Source of the DNA: Streptomyces regalis
Lineage (GTDB): Bacteria > Actinomycetota > Actinomycetes > Streptomycetales > Streptomycetaceae
Direction: 5' to 3'
Length of the DNA stretch: 64,000 nt
NCBI RefSeq assembly: GCF_001509475.1
Contig: NZ_LLZG01000388.1
Location: 96,972-160,971, forward strand
In this document: piece by piece, positions 45,343 through 54,403 of the stretch
How the letters are laid out: each line of letters opens with the position of its first letter
Position numbering within the stretch: position 1 is the first letter of the stretch
Notes under the pieces: generated by a model
What the model was told of the DNA's origin: nothing
The model's database searches: none
The model's input: the letters and a program-made list of their open reading frames with translations, nothing else
Program-made: the position numbers and the translations under genes

Positions 45343-46007
45343 GCGACGGCACCCTCTTCGGCGCGGTGTTCCTCGTTGAGGACGTGCCAGCCGAAACCCA
45401 GATCGGAGTCGTGCCCGTCGACGAACTGCCTGTACAGCGAGTCCAGCAATTCGACCTCGGCTTGCGTGATGCGTACGCGTGTCGAGGACCACTGCATGTA
45501 TCCCCACTGCAGATAGTCGACCGTCGCCGCCGCCCCGGTGTCTGCACCATCGGTCGGCAGCTCGATCGGCGCCGGAAGCGCCGTCTCATCCAGCAGCTCG
45601 TCCAGCTGCTCCTGGTCGTAACCCGTGCCCTGCAGGTTCGGGAGTCCGGTGAGGATGTCCGCCAAGAGCGCGGTGTCATACCCAGCCAGGTCCGATGTGC
45701 GGTTGTCGACGATGACGATCTTCGCTGCTGCGTCGTCATCGACATCGAGGAAGGTAACCGCGATGTCGGTCCACCCGAGTCGCTTGGCTGCCTTGAACGT
45801 GTGATTGCCTGCGAGGATCTCGTTCGGGCGGCCCGTCAGAGAACCGCGGTTGACGACGATCGGCCGGTACTGGCCGTTGACGGACAGCGACTCCGCGATG
45901 GAATCGAGATCACCGTTCCGTGGATTGCGGTGGTACGGGGAGAGTTCGGCAACGGGGACGGCGAGGTCCGCGAGCGAGGCAGGTATGCGAGGTGCGGCAG
46001 TGGACAC
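45339..46007 (-). CDS. ParB-like domain protein
   Basis: 222 residues from the GTG at 46007 with GGAGCCCC upstream. ELSPYHRNPRNGDLDSIAESLSVNGQYRPIVVNR and NEILAGNHTFKAAKRLGWTDI are the ParB nuclease-like fold (NEILAGNHT carries the conserved pattern). Its product precedes the ParB-methyltransferase, with which it is translationally coupled. In phages these pairs are thought to work in DNA modification rather than partition. Confidence 0.7.
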   Translation of the reverse strand: MSTAAPRIPASLADLAVPVAELSPYHRNPRNGDLDSIAESLSVNGQYRPIVVNRGSLTGRPNEILAGNHTFKAAKRLGWTDIAVTFLDVDDDAAAKIVIVDNRTSDLAGYDTALLADILTGLPNLQGTGYDQEQLDELLDETALPAPIELPTDGADTGAAATVDYLQWGYMQWSSTRVRITQAEVELLDSLYRQFVDGHDSDLGFGWHVLNEEHRAEEGAVA

Positions 46008-46390
46008 GGGGCTCCAGCCCCGCGCCCATGATCGAGCCTAGGTGATCAGACGAGTGCGTCTGGGCCATGTCCTGTCGCGCTTCACGAGGAGTACGTCCGC
46101 TCGAACGCGTCGGAGCCATCCTGTGGCTCAGGCCTGTCCGTGCAGCCAGTGACGGCCCGATCAACCGCCCCGCCTCCCTCATCTGGGTGACCATCGGCCT
46201 GGTTCCACTGTCGCGATCTGGGCGGGGTCTACTGTGCCGAGAGGGCAGCGGTGCCTGCCCGAGCCGTGCTGCCCGCCCACGCCGTGCCAGCAACTGCGGC
46301 CAAGGTTCCGAGTGAATCGCGCCTCGTTCCCCAGCCTGTTGAGCCATCCGACGGGCCCTGCGCGTGGGGCCTGGCCCGGAGGACTTCAAC
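46008..46390. other. Intergenic region, divergent promoters
   Basis: No convincing gene. It separates the minus-strand ParB pair from the plus-strand ParA-like block, so both promoters should lie here. GGAGGA is the ribosome-binding site for the gene at 46391. Confidence 0.35.
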
Positions 46391-47392
46391 ATGACCGTCG
46401 CTCGTGATCGCAAGCAAGGCACCCGCCGGCTGGCCCAACTTCATGGCACGTCGTACTCGGTCGCCCGCAGGATCGGCTCCAACGGCAACCACAGTGCAGC
46501 TGCTCTCCGCAGCGCAGCAGCGCCCGTGCTGGCCTTCGCGGAGAAGGGGCGGGAGTACCACCAGGACACGGGGGACTTCATCCGGAACATGGCTGCAGCC
46601 TGGGCCATGGACGGCTTGAGAGTTCTCCTGCTCCAGCAACGACGCCCTGACCTACGACTTGTTCAGTTCCTCAACAGCCGGCGCCGCAAGCGGCAGCCGG
46701 AAGTGGATCTACGTGAGCCCGAGCACACGACATGGGGAAAGCTGCGTCCAGAGGCCGTCGCGGGCCGATTGACGGAGCTGACCGTAGTCACCGAGTCCGA
46801 CCGAGACCACGCAGCGGTGCGAGGCGTCATCGACCACTTTCGGTCCCAAGTCGACTCCATCATCCTGCTCAACCCGGAGTCGATCGATCTGCCGCCCGAC
46901 TATGTTCCGCACTACCCGTGCCCGCCGATCGACGGTCTCGTCGCCCTCATGTACGACGCCGCAGTTCCCGCAGTCGAGCATCACGTCCAGTTCGCTGAGG
47001 GACGACAGCACCAGATCCAGCGCCCGCTCACCGCGAGCCAGAGCGCCACCCTGCTCCGCGACCGTCACCTGGCCTTCCTGCGGGCAGACCTGCCGCTCCT
47101 GGGAATCGTCGCAGTGCACAGCACTTGGCATGAGCCGGGCAGCGCGACGCCGAAATTCGAGCAAGCGGTTCATCGGCGGCTCGCCGCCTGCGGTCTGCCC
47201 GTACTGGCCACAGTCCCGAGAGAGAACCTCATGGTGCCCAACCGCGAGGAACGCCCCATCACCGTCCTGGACAGCCCCGACTCGGACACGGCAACCGACC
47301 TTCGGCATGCGGCACGCGCGATCGCTACCGCCGGAGGCCTCACCCTGGCCGAGTCGTTGCCGGACCCTCACCAGGCTGCCTGGACGACCTGA
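46391..47392 (+). CDS. Degenerate ParA-like protein 1
   Basis: 333 residues from the ATG at 46391 with GGAGGA upstream. After an N-terminal basic tag (TRRLAQLHGTSYSVARRI) comes VLAFAEKGREYHQDTGDFIRNMAAAWAMDGLRVLLL, which lines up with the ParA/MinD strand and P-loop region (as in VLAFVNNKGGVGKT) but lacks the GKS/T loop. DSIILLNPESIDLPP and LGIVAVHS fit later ParA strands. It is probably a non-hydrolysing structural relative of ParA. A second such gene lies at 48887. Confidence 0.5.
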   Translation: MTVARDRKQGTRRLAQLHGTSYSVARRIGSNGNHSAAALRSAAAPVLAFAEKGREYHQDTGDFIRNMAAAWAMDGLRVLLLQQRRPDLRLVQFLNSRRRKRQPEVDLREPEHTTWGKLRPEAVAGRLTELTVVTESDRDHAAVRGVIDHFRSQVDSIILLNPESIDLPPDYVPHYPCPPIDGLVALMYDAAVPAVEHHVQFAEGRQHQIQRPLTASQSATLLRDRHLAFLRADLPLLGIVAVHSTWHEPGSATPKFEQAVHRRLAACGLPVLATVPRENLMVPNREERPITVLDSPDSDTATDLRHAARAIATAGGLTLAESLPDPHQAAWTT

Positions 47393-47626
47393 ATTCGCAG
47401 CGCATGGATCCCGGCGTGGCGGCTACCGCCGCGCCGGGAACACTGGATACGGTGCCGGGCATTGCGGCCCCACGGGAGGCCGCCCCCGCGGTGCCCTCCG
47501 ACCCTCCGGGGCGCCAAGAGCGGGGAGAAGTAGCTCGGCTACCTCCCCTGCAGCACTCCACGGCAACGCACCATCGGCGTCTTCCAGAGCCGTACCGAGG
47601 TCGGCGGCACGGCAGAAGGCACCGCA

Positions 47627-48565
47627 ATGCGCACCAAAGTCCGCTGCCTGGCTATGACCCGCGCCCTGTACACAGGCGAGAGCTATCTGCAAGCGCAGCA
47701 GGCCATCGAAGCTCAGCCAGCCGGCAGCCCGCCTATCCCCGCCCCGGCGCGGGCGCAACTCAACCTTGAGGCACGGTTCTTCGAGCAGATCCTGGACGCC
47801 AGGGGAGAGATCACCAGCCATCCCTTGGGCATCCAAGCGGTGCGCCCACTGGCCGACGCGCTCCACCTACGAGTTGACGGTGAAACCACCGCCCTGCAGC
47901 TCCTCCGCTACATCTTGCCGCGGTGGGAGACACCCGTTGGGGACGTGCACGGAGTTCCGGGCCTTCGCGTCCACCGGCGCCACAACCACGCCATCGAACT
48001 GCGCCAGGTCGGGAGCCTCGCTTCGGTCCGACTGACAGGCCTCCCAGCCCGCTGGTGGAAGTTCGCCGAAGCCGAACTCCTTTCCGAGGCTGACACGACT
48101 GATGTCCTGGCCTGGCGCGACAGCCCCACAGCCTGGACCCCACGTGAGATGCGCTGGGACTCCGAGTACTACGAAGGCTCCAGCGAGTACGCCAAACGCT
48201 GGCAGCGGCAGACGTGGCTTGCCAGCGGCCTCCTGCGCCGCATCGCGCTCCTGCACACGGTCGCTGCTTGCCATGCGGCAGACGGCTGGAAAGGACTCAG
48301 CTGCATGCCGCACCGATGGTGCTTCGACCTCGCTCACACCCGTGACCGGCCGCCCCGCCTCGCCGAGCTCGCCGCGGCACTCCGAGACCCGGTGTTCGGA
48401 CTCGACCTGATCCTGGTCGAGCAGGAGGACCTGTACGGGTTCGTGCCGGCCAACGAGCCGATCGTGCTGACCGCTCCTGTTGCCGACCGCGGGGAAGTTG
48501 AGTTCCGCGTCCTGTCCTTCGCAGCGGGATCATTCGACACGGTGCCCGTAGTGGGACAGTGGTGA
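47627..48565 (+). CDS. Unknown protein, paralogue of the 61215-62135 gene
   Basis: 312 residues (or 303 from the ATG at 47654). Conserved elements include TGESYLQAQQAI, SHPLGIQAVRPLADAL and LLRYILPRWE, GLRVHRR and GLPARWWKFAE; the same order appears in the gene at 61215-62135 (KHPWGIEKLVPRADQL, MLLPRLVDD, GFDPRWWERIA). No known domain. It sits between the two ParA-like genes and may work with them. A terminator overlaps its stop. Confidence 0.55.
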   Translation: MRTKVRCLAMTRALYTGESYLQAQQAIEAQPAGSPPIPAPARAQLNLEARFFEQILDARGEITSHPLGIQAVRPLADALHLRVDGETTALQLLRYILPRWETPVGDVHGVPGLRVHRRHNHAIELRQVGSLASVRLTGLPARWWKFAEAELLSEADTTDVLAWRDSPTAWTPREMRWDSEYYEGSSEYAKRWQRQTWLASGLLRRIALLHTVAACHAADGWKGLSCMPHRWCFDLAHTRDRPPRLAELAAALRDPVFGLDLILVEQEDLYGFVPANEPIVLTAPVADRGEVEFRVLSFAAGSFDTVPVVGQW

Positions 48566-48600
48566 GACCCCGCAGACGGGGGATGCTGCGGGGTCTCACC
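48561..48600 (+). terminator. Terminator overlapping the stop of the 47627 gene
   Basis: Complementary arms of about 15 bases (48561-48575 and 48586-48600) around a ten-base loop. It begins just before the TGA. It ends the transcript ahead of the second ParA-like gene. Confidence 0.75.
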
Positions 48601-48886
48601 TGCTCCAACGGTCTGTTCGTGATCGGAGTTCCCGTAGACGTCAGTCGCGCCACGCCCATGAGCAGGTGATGCCCGGCGCAGGATGCGGGCAGACGCTAGT
48701 CTCCCGGTCGGCAAGTCACGTACGCCGCTCGCCGCCGCCACCGTTGCGCCCCACGCCGTAGCGGAGCACAGTCGGCGCGGAAGGCTCCGCCCAACTCGCG
48801 GGCAAGGGGCTCCGTGTACCCGACAGAGTTCTGCCCGAAGCCGGGTCCGAGTCGGGGACGCGTGGGGCCCCAGCTTGGACTACACC
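48566..48886. other. Intergenic region after the terminator
   Basis: No supported gene beyond the hairpin. It likely carries the promoter of the second ParA-like gene. A longer frame from 48683 has no ribosome-binding site and unlikely composition. Confidence 0.3.
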
Positions 48887-49840
48887 GTGGTGAAGAACGG
48901 CTCGAACGGCGTCAAGGCGCGTAACCGCGCCAAGGCTGAAGGGCGAGGCCTGACGTACCAGCAGGCTCTCAACCACAACGATTCCCACGCCTCCGACAGC
49001 ACGCGTTCGAGGCCAGCCCTCCAGCGGGCGAAGACGCTCGGGTTCCTTGGCAGCGGGTACGACACTCGGCTGATCGTGAAGAACATCGGCTTCGTCTGGG
49101 CGACACGGGGAGACCGCATTCTCGTCCTGCGCTACTCCTCCAAGTTCCCATCTCGCTGGCCGCGCGACCGCGGTACGGACGCCGTAGATCTTGGCGATCT
49201 GACGTTGCAGCCCACTCCGGTGAGGCCTGTGGAGGGGCCCGGTGCTCTGGATGAAGCCACCATCGACATCGCAAGCGAGAGCCACGAAGTCCCCAAGCAG
49301 GCAGCGACCTTGGCCCTGGAGGTGCTCTCTCCGCTCTACGACCGTGTCCTCCTGGTGGCCTGCGGTGAACGAGCACTGCCCGACCTGGCCGAGGCCTACG
49401 TCTACATCGAAGTCGACAAGCGCGTACCCACCGGTGAGCGGCGTGGTGTCATCGAGAACGGACACCGGATCGTGCGTACCTTCCCGTACGACGCCGCGCA
49501 AGCAGCAATCGAACTCCGACGCCGGTTGTTGTGGATGTTCCGCGAGGAGTATCGAGCAGACTGGCCACTGGCCGGCCTGTTGCTCATCGAGCCCGCGAAC
49601 CCACGGCGGCCAGAGGGAGATGACACTCCACACGCCTCACCTCAGTTTGTCGCGGCCGTCGACGAGCAGATGGCGGCGGGCGGTACCCCCATCTTGGGAA
49701 GGCTGCCTCGTGAGCCGTACCGCCCCGGCCAGCCCCACCTGTTGGCTGTGGCTGAGCAGCCGGAGTCCCCGCTTTCAGCCGCCTATCAGGCTGCGGCTGA
49801 GGCCCTGCACGACAAGTTGCCGCTCGTAGTCATTGACTAA
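48887..49840 (+). CDS. Degenerate ParA-like protein 2
   Basis: About 317 residues; start taken at GTG 48887 (48890 is equally possible). The N-terminal tag GVKARNRAKAEGRGLTYQQALN resembles that of the gene at 46391. TLGFLGSGYDTRLIVKNIGFVWATRGDRILVLRY occupies the ParA P-loop position without GKT. DRVLLVACGE and LAGLLLIEPAN match later strands. Together with gene 46391 it forms a diverged pair, perhaps the element's segregation or replication-control factors without ATPase activity. Function is inference. Confidence 0.5.
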   Translation: MVKNGSNGVKARNRAKAEGRGLTYQQALNHNDSHASDSTRSRPALQRAKTLGFLGSGYDTRLIVKNIGFVWATRGDRILVLRYSSKFPSRWPRDRGTDAVDLGDLTLQPTPVRPVEGPGALDEATIDIASESHEVPKQAATLALEVLSPLYDRVLLVACGERALPDLAEAYVYIEVDKRVPTGERRGVIENGHRIVRTFPYDAAQAAIELRRRLLWMFREEYRADWPLAGLLLIEPANPRRPEGDDTPHASPQFVAAVDEQMAAGGTPILGRLPREPYRPGQPHLLAVAEQPESPLSAAYQAAAEALHDKLPLVVID

Positions 49841-49908
49841 GCCAGGGCGGGACTGCCCTGCTGCCCGGAGGAGTTGCCTCGCTGCATGAGCGAGAGGAGG
49901 GCACGGAT

Positions 49909-50190
49909 TCAGGAGGGAGACGTTGCCCCGTCCGCCTGACCGACGTACCGGGCATAGACGTCGGCGGTGCCGTCACCGGCACTACGGGGCTGCGCTTCGA
50001 AGGCGCCAGCAGGGCGGAACGCAGCGATCTTGCCGGTGCGAATGCGATGACCCTGGTTGGTGGCCCGGTTGAGGTTGGCGTGGCTGTCGATGTGCGCCCA
50101 CTCGCCGGGTCGCTCGCGCAGGGCCTGGGCGGTGTCGTATGCCTCCTGGCTGCGGCGCTGGTCGGGCAGGGCTTCGAAGCGGGCGTGCAT
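49909..50190 (-). CDS. Small phage-region protein
   Basis: 93 residues from the ATG at 50190 with GGAG seven or so bases upstream. Helical, charged (FEALPDQRRSQEAYDTAQALRERPGEWAHIDSHANLN). No known domain. Its start overlaps the previous stop by one base (TAATG), so the two are coupled. Confidence 0.5.
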   Translation of the reverse strand: MHARFEALPDQRRSQEAYDTAQALRERPGEWAHIDSHANLNRATNQGHRIRTGKIAAFRPAGAFEAQPRSAGDGTADVYARYVGQADGATSPS

Positions 50191-50408
50191 TAGGAGGCTC
50201 CGGTGCTGGTGCGGGCGGTTTCGGCGAGACGGCGGATCTGCTCCGCGATGCGCCACTGGCCGTCTGTGAGGTGGTCGCAGAGCCTGTTGGCGAGGCGAGC
50301 GATCTCGTCCAGGGCCTGCTCTCTCGTCACCCCTGTGTTCGGGCGTGCGCTCTGGTCGCGGGCCGGCGCTGTGCGTGCGGCTGCGGCCGTGCGATCAGAG
50401 TGGTTCAC
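50190..50408 (-). CDS. Small phage-region protein
   Basis: 72 residues from a GTG at 50408. The second half, TREQALDEIARLANRLCDHLTDGQWRIAEQIRRLAETARTS, is a helical region. It is coupled to the next gene by the TAATG overlap. No function assigned. Confidence 0.45.
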   Translation of the reverse strand: MNHSDRTAAAARTAPARDQSARPNTGVTREQALDEIARLANRLCDHLTDGQWRIAEQIRRLAETARTSTGAS

Positions 50409-50566
50409 GGTGCTCTTCTTCGGTGAGGTCAGCGGTTGTTGCAGCGGCAGGTGTTGGTGATGACGTTGAACCAGCTGTCGCACGAGTTGCACCACACGGA
50501 GCCGGGCGCGGGCGGTACGTCGGAGTGGCGGTTGGTGCGGTCGAGCACGAGGCGGGGTGTCTCCTG

Positions 50567-50887
50567 TCAGAGGTTGTCGGGGAGTTCGGCGCGGGGACCG
50601 TCGGGAGAGAGGATCTTGACGATCAGCGCCAGGTCCTTGGGCCGCCACAGGGCTGCTTCGTACCCGCAGTCGGCGAGGTGGCGCAGCCACTCGCGCTGCT
50701 CAGGCCGTATGCGTCCGGTGTCGGACTTGAACTCGATGAACAAGGTCCGTTTGGCCTTGGGGTGGCCGTAGACCTCGTCGGGCCATCCGGCGTCGGACCT
50801 GCGGGAGTTGTGCGTGTGGTAGGCGAGGGTCCAGCCGCGGAGTGCTGCGAGTTGGCGGACGTGCCGACGGAACTGCTCTTCGGTCAC
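50567..50887 (-). CDS. VRR-NUC nuclease-like protein
   Basis: 106 residues from a GTG at 50887 that overlaps the upstream stop. TRSDAGWPDEV-like DAGWPDEVYGHPKAKRTLFIEFKSDTGRIRPEQREWL is the PDExK VRR-NUC core (Asp, Glu and Lys), and YEAALWRPKD is its last strand. These small phage nucleases act as Holliday-junction or general DNA nucleases. Confidence 0.75.
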   Translation of the reverse strand: MTEEQFRRHVRQLAALRGWTLAYHTHNSRRSDAGWPDEVYGHPKAKRTLFIEFKSDTGRIRPEQREWLRHLADCGYEAALWRPKDLALIVKILSPDGPRAELPDNL

Positions 50888-51144
50888 GCGGTCTTCCTTC
50901 GCGGTCTGGGGGCGATTGCCTCTGTGAGGGCTGCGTAGTGCGCGGCGGCTTCGGGGTCCGGTGTCACCGGCATTCGTATGCGCTGCGGGGGTGTGGGTGC
51001 CGGGCGCCGGTGCCGTTCCTTGAGGAGTTCCGGCAGGGGGCGCCGGGTCTGCTCCTGGAGGAGTTCGCTCATCGGCCGTCCGTATCGCTCGGCGATGAGG
51101 GCTTCGTACAGGTCGTCGTCGCATCCGGTGTTTCCAGCAGGCAT
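50884..51144 (-). CDS. Small phage-region protein
   Basis: 86 residues from the ATG at 51144 (GGAGA upstream). Contains DDDLYEALIAERYGRPMSELLQEQTRRPLPELLKERHRRP, which is helical and basic. Stop overlaps the nuclease start by four bases. No domain recognised. A longer frame to 51309 is low-complexity shadow. Confidence 0.5.
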   Translation of the reverse strand: MPAGNTGCDDDLYEALIAERYGRPMSELLQEQTRRPLPELLKERHRRPAPTPPQRIRMPVTPDPEAAAHYAALTEAIAPRPRRKTA

Positions 51145-51358
51145 CTGGGTCTCCATGGGTGGGCCGGGACCCGCAGTGGGGTGCGGGTCCCGGCCGGAGG
51201 GGTGGCTCGCATCCGGCGAGCCGTTCTGGGCGGGCGGGGCGCGGGGGGTCGCTGCCCGTCCAGAAGTCGGGTGGGTGGTCGGGCCGTGCCTGGGCTCGAC
51301 AACGATCAAGAACCTAGCATGGTTTTCTATCGTGACCTATTTGAGGGCGTGGAGGCGC

Positions 51359-51547
51359 TCAGTCGACAACAGTCAGCTCGTCGTCCTCATAGGGGAGGGC
51401 CTTCACTGTGCCGTCCCACCGGACCATGTTGAGCTCTGCGCCGGTGATCGGGTCGGTGGCATGGTTGACGACCAGTCCGAACAGGCGGAGCTTGCCCGCG
51501 GGGACGGGCTTGGCAGGGGTGACGGCGGTGCGCTTTTCAATGCTCAT
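51359..51547 (-). CDS. Small phage-region protein
   Basis: 62 residues with AAGGAGA just before the ATG at 51547, so it is a credible gene. The sequence VPAGKLRLFGLVVNHATDPITGAELNMVRWDG suggests a small beta-rich fold. No assignment. Confidence 0.55.
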   Translation of the reverse strand: MSIEKRTAVTPAKPVPAGKLRLFGLVVNHATDPITGAELNMVRWDGTVKALPYEDDELTVVD

Positions 51548-51566
51548 GCAGATGTCTCCTTGCTGA

Positions 51567-51833
51567 TCAGCAGGAAGTTACAGGGACGAAGGTGTCGAGG
51601 CCGCGGCCCCATTGGGGTGTGATGGGCTCGTTGAAGGCGCAGCCTCCGCCCGCGCTTTCGAAGTCGGTGGCGCGCCAGCCGTTTGAGTCGCCGGCTGTGG
51701 CGCGTTCGAAGTGCTGGATGCTGCCGTCTGGCAGGGTGATGGCCAAGCGGGTGATGCCGGGCGGTGCGGCACTCGGTGTGACGCGCCTGCCTGTAGTGAG
51801 GGCGTGCTGGGCGAGGGAGTCTCCAAGGTTCAC
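51567..51833 (-). CDS. Small phage-region protein
   Basis: 88 residues from the GTG at 51833 behind AGGAGAT. The sequence ITRLAITLPDGSIQHFERATAG suggests beta strands. No known domain. It lies 19 bases before the next small gene. Confidence 0.5.
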   Translation of the reverse strand: MNLGDSLAQHALTTGRRVTPSAAPPGITRLAITLPDGSIQHFERATAGDSNGWRATDFESAGGGCAFNEPITPQWGRGLDTFVPVTSC

Positions 51834-51867
51834 GATTCATCTCCTATTGGTTGTGACCTATCTCGGG

Positions 51868-52209
51868 TCACCAGGGTGAGGCGTACCCGTCGCAGGTTGC
51901 GCAGGTCCCGCCCGTATCGGGCTGGGTGCCGTCGGTGCAGTGCGGGCAAGGGAGGTGGCGGCCGAGGCCGTGGCAGCGGTCGCATTCCCGCTCCCGTTCG
52001 TACGGTCCGTGGAAGTAGGTCACCATGCCCGTCCCTTCGCACTCGCCGCACTCGGGGGCGACGGTGCCGAGCGTCTCGTAGGCATCGATGACGGCCGGAG
52101 TGGTGACCACGATGTTCCTTCTCGATCGCTGGCGGACGTGTGACCACATGTGCTGCCGGTGAGGGGCGGCACGAACATCGCTGTGCGGGGTCTTGGTGTT
52201 CTCGCTCAT
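51868..52209 (-). CDS. DnaJ-type zinc-finger protein
   Basis: 113 residues from the ATG at 52209, with a strong GAGGAG. Repeats of CxxCxGxG type (CGECEGTGMV, CDRCHGLGRH, CPHCTDG, CATCDGY) form two zinc sites as in DnaJ. Such stand-alone fingers in phages often bind nucleic acid or partner proteins. A shorter form from a GTG at 52110 is possible. Confidence 0.6.
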   Translation of the reverse strand: MSENTKTPHSDVRAAPHRQHMWSHVRQRSRRNIVVTTPAVIDAYETLGTVAPECGECEGTGMVTYFHGPYERERECDRCHGLGRHLPCPHCTDGTQPDTGGTCATCDGYASPW

Positions 52210-52238
52210 GGCAGCTCCTCGGAAGGTGTGCGTCGCGG

Positions 52239-52463
52239 TCAGAAGAGTTTGTCCTGGCCGTCGGTGGCGCCTGGCCTGATCGGTCGTTCCCGGCGCGACT
52301 GCGGGCCGGGAGTCGGCTCGCCGAACAGGGCCGTGGTGCCGTACGCATCGGGCTTGGCCGGGATCCGTACGGGGCCTGCTGGCACCGGCAGTTGGTTGGG
52401 GGCTGCTTCGTCGAAGTCGGCGCGGCTCATGCCGGTCCAGTCCTGGCCCGCCCCCGTGCTCAC
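52239..52463 (-). CDS. Small phage-region protein
   Basis: 74 residues, Pro-rich, starting at a GTG that overlaps the previous stop by four bases. No domain. The frame's position in the coupled minus-strand run is the main support. Confidence 0.45.
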   Translation of the reverse strand: MSTGAGQDWTGMSRADFDEAAPNQLPVPAGPVRIPAKPDAYGTTALFGEPTPGPQSRRERPIRPGATDGQDKLF

Positions 52464-52786
52464 TTGGTCGACTCCCCGGCCGGGGCCGACGGCGTGTCCG
52501 ACTGCCGGGATCCGCTGGCTTCGAGGACCGCGTCCGCCCAGTCGAGGATGAGAGCGGTCCCGGCCCGGCCTGCCGCCTCTCCCGGTGTGTGACCTTCCTC
52601 GAGGGCCCTCAAGTACCGGGCGGCGGTGACCTCCAGTGCGGACGAGGACGTGAAGGACTGCACGATGCGGTCGATGTTCACGCCGTGCATGTGGTTGAGG
52701 GCCTTGGCCGCGAAGGCGACGATCATGCCGACATCCTTGCCGAGCTGCTCGGCCTGGGCGCGGGTAAGTGGCGCGGTGTAGCGCAT
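52460..52786 (-). CDS. Hypothetical phage-region protein
   Basis: 108 residues from an ATG at 52786. TRAQAEQLGKDVGMIVAFAAKALNHMHGVNIDRIVQSF is helical; no known domain. It is followed by the overlapping 74-residue gene. It lies downstream of parB in the same direction. Confidence 0.5.
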   Translation of the reverse strand: MRYTAPLTRAQAEQLGKDVGMIVAFAAKALNHMHGVNIDRIVQSFTSSSALEVTAARYLRALEEGHTPGEAAGRAGTALILDWADAVLEASGSRQSDTPSAPAGESTK

Positions 52787-52903
52787 GACGGAGCTGTCTC
52801 CCCCTATGAGGTGGCGAAGTTAGTGAGGGGCCGCAGCGCGGTGAGCGCGGCCCAGTTCGGCGGGTGCGCGGGCGGGCCTCGCCCGCGCACCCCGGGCCTG
52901 CGG

Positions 52904-53866
52904 TCAGGCTGCGACCGGCTCGCGCTCTGCGCCGTCCGTCTGCTCGGCGTCGCTGTCCGCCTCGGCCTCGGGGTTGACCGTCACCAGCACCTTCGCCTCG
53001 GCGTGCGCCTTGGCCTGCTTGAGCTGGAAGCGCGCCTTGGTCAGCGACTCGGCGACCCGGTCGAGCTGCTCCAGCCGCGCCCCGACCTGCCCGTCGAGCA
53101 TCTCGGCGAGCTTGATCGGCTCAGTACGGGCGATCTCGTCGAGCAGTCCACGGACCTGCTCGATCTTGTCGAGCGTGGTGCGGGTCTTCTTCTGCGCGGC
53201 GGCGCGCTCGGTGCGCTGCTCCTCCGTCATCTCCTCGACGATCATCAGCACGGCCTGGTCCTGCTGCTGCTTCATCGCGAAGGCGAAGTGCACGATCTCG
53301 TTGTCGCCAGCGAACTCTCCGCGCACGAACTTCGAGAGGACCGCACCCTGGTTGGCGAGGCTGAGCGCGGCTATCTGAACGGCCGCCTGCGTGCCGATCT
53401 TTCCGTCCTGAACCAGTTCCTGGACCTCGATGCGCAGATCCAGAAGCGCCAGGCGCAGTTTGACGTAGGTGGTCGTCTTGCCGAAGTCGGCGGCCACGGA
53501 CTCGATGGTCGCGCCCTCTTCCTCATCGAGGATGCGCTGGTAGCCGTGTGCTTCCTCGAAGGGAGTCATGTCCTCGCGGGTGACGTTCTCGGACATCGAC
53601 CGCTTGAACCGCTGGAGTTCGCTCTTCTCTGACGTGATCGTGACGCGGATCTTGGTGCGGCCGAGGATCTGGTGGGCGCGCCAGCGGCGTTCGCCGGCGA
53701 CGATTTCGTAGCCGCCCTGCTCGTTGTCGGCGCGGACCTCGATGGCCTGCATGAGGCCGTACTTGTCGATGGACTGGGCCAGCTCGTTCAGCGCGTCCTG
53801 GTCGAAGTACTCGCGCGGCTGGCGCGGGTTGCGGTGGACCTGGGACATCTTCACGACGCGCTGCAC
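52904..53866 (-). CDS. parB: ParB-family protein
   Basis: 320 residues. VHRNPRQPREYFDQDALNELAQSIDKYGLMQAIEVR and YEIVAGERRWRAHQILG are the ParB N-terminal (CTP-binding) motifs; ESVAADFGKTTTYVKLRLALLDL is the HTH; the C-terminal half is a coiled coil. No canonical ParA is adjacent. It may partition the element as an episome or, in phage, act in gene regulation. It is the first gene of the minus-strand run. Confidence 0.82.
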   Translation of the reverse strand: MQRVVKMSQVHRNPRQPREYFDQDALNELAQSIDKYGLMQAIEVRADNEQGGYEIVAGERRWRAHQILGRTKIRVTITSEKSELQRFKRSMSENVTREDMTPFEEAHGYQRILDEEEGATIESVAADFGKTTTYVKLRLALLDLRIEVQELVQDGKIGTQAAVQIAALSLANQGAVLSKFVRGEFAGDNEIVHFAFAMKQQQDQAVLMIVEEMTEEQRTERAAAQKKTRTTLDKIEQVRGLLDEIARTEPIKLAEMLDGQVGARLEQLDRVAESLTKARFQLKQAKAHAEAKVLVTVNPEAEADSDAEQTDGAEREPVAA

Positions 53867-53904
53867 TGTGGCTCCAAGAGGTAGTTGGTGAGTTTCCCTG
53901 CCCT

Positions 53905-53940
53905 CACCTTGTATCTAAATTCTACTCTCCATTAGAGGGG
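53905..53940 (-). promoter_or_regulatory. Probable promoter of the parB run
   Basis: AT-rich stretch in an otherwise GC-rich region. Read on the minus strand, TAGAAT and TTTAGATACAAGG form a plausible -10 region ahead of parB. The exact start is not defined. Confidence 0.4.
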
Positions 53941-54058
53941 TGTCCACTCCCGGGCAACCTCCGGGAAGTGACCTCGACCACGCTCGGAATGGGGCTCTGA
54001 ACTGCGGAAACACCTGTGGGGGCCGAGGATCCTCGACGCCCCACAGGTCGGTCTACCG

Positions 54059-54403
54059 CTACTGCGCGAGCGGGCGCCCGCCCCCATCCACTCGCTCACG
54101 CCACCGCTGAACTTCAATGGGCGCGCCCGGCAGGAAGGCGGCGTGGCAGCTGTTGCGGATCGGACACACGGTGCAGACCCGCACCGCATCCTCGGCCGCG
54201 ATCAACGCCCCGTCACCTGCGGTCTCCAGCGGCTGTATCGCACACAGTCCGCTGCTCCACGGGACCGGCTGGGCCGCCTGGTCCGGCTCGCAGTGCAGGC
54301 TGCTAAGCGCGCGGATGATCCCCGCGCCGTCTATCTGGTCGGTGCCCGTTCCTCGCGGACTGGGCTGTTTCGCGAGCGCCACAATGCGCTGCGCATTGAT
54401 CAC
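54059..54403 (-). CDS. WhiB-like iron-sulfur protein
   Basis: 114 residues from the GTG at 54403, with GAGGGGGG upstream. Four cysteines arranged as GLCAIQP, VRVCTVCPIRNSCHAAFL match the Wbl 4Fe-4S pattern (C, then CxxCxxxxxC). Phage WhiB proteins regulate host or phage transcription through sigma factors. The C-terminal region is short. Confidence 0.7.
   Translation of the reverse strand: MINAQRIVALAKQPSPRGTGTDQIDGAGIIRALSSLHCEPDQAAQPVPWSSGLCAIQPLETAGDGALIAAEDAVRVCTVCPIRNSCHAAFLPGAPIEVQRWRERVDGGGRPLAQ

Noticed and set aside
46391..49840. Canonical ParA partner for the ParB protein
   Set aside because: Both candidates lack the GKS/T P-loop, so they are called degenerate ParA-like proteins only.
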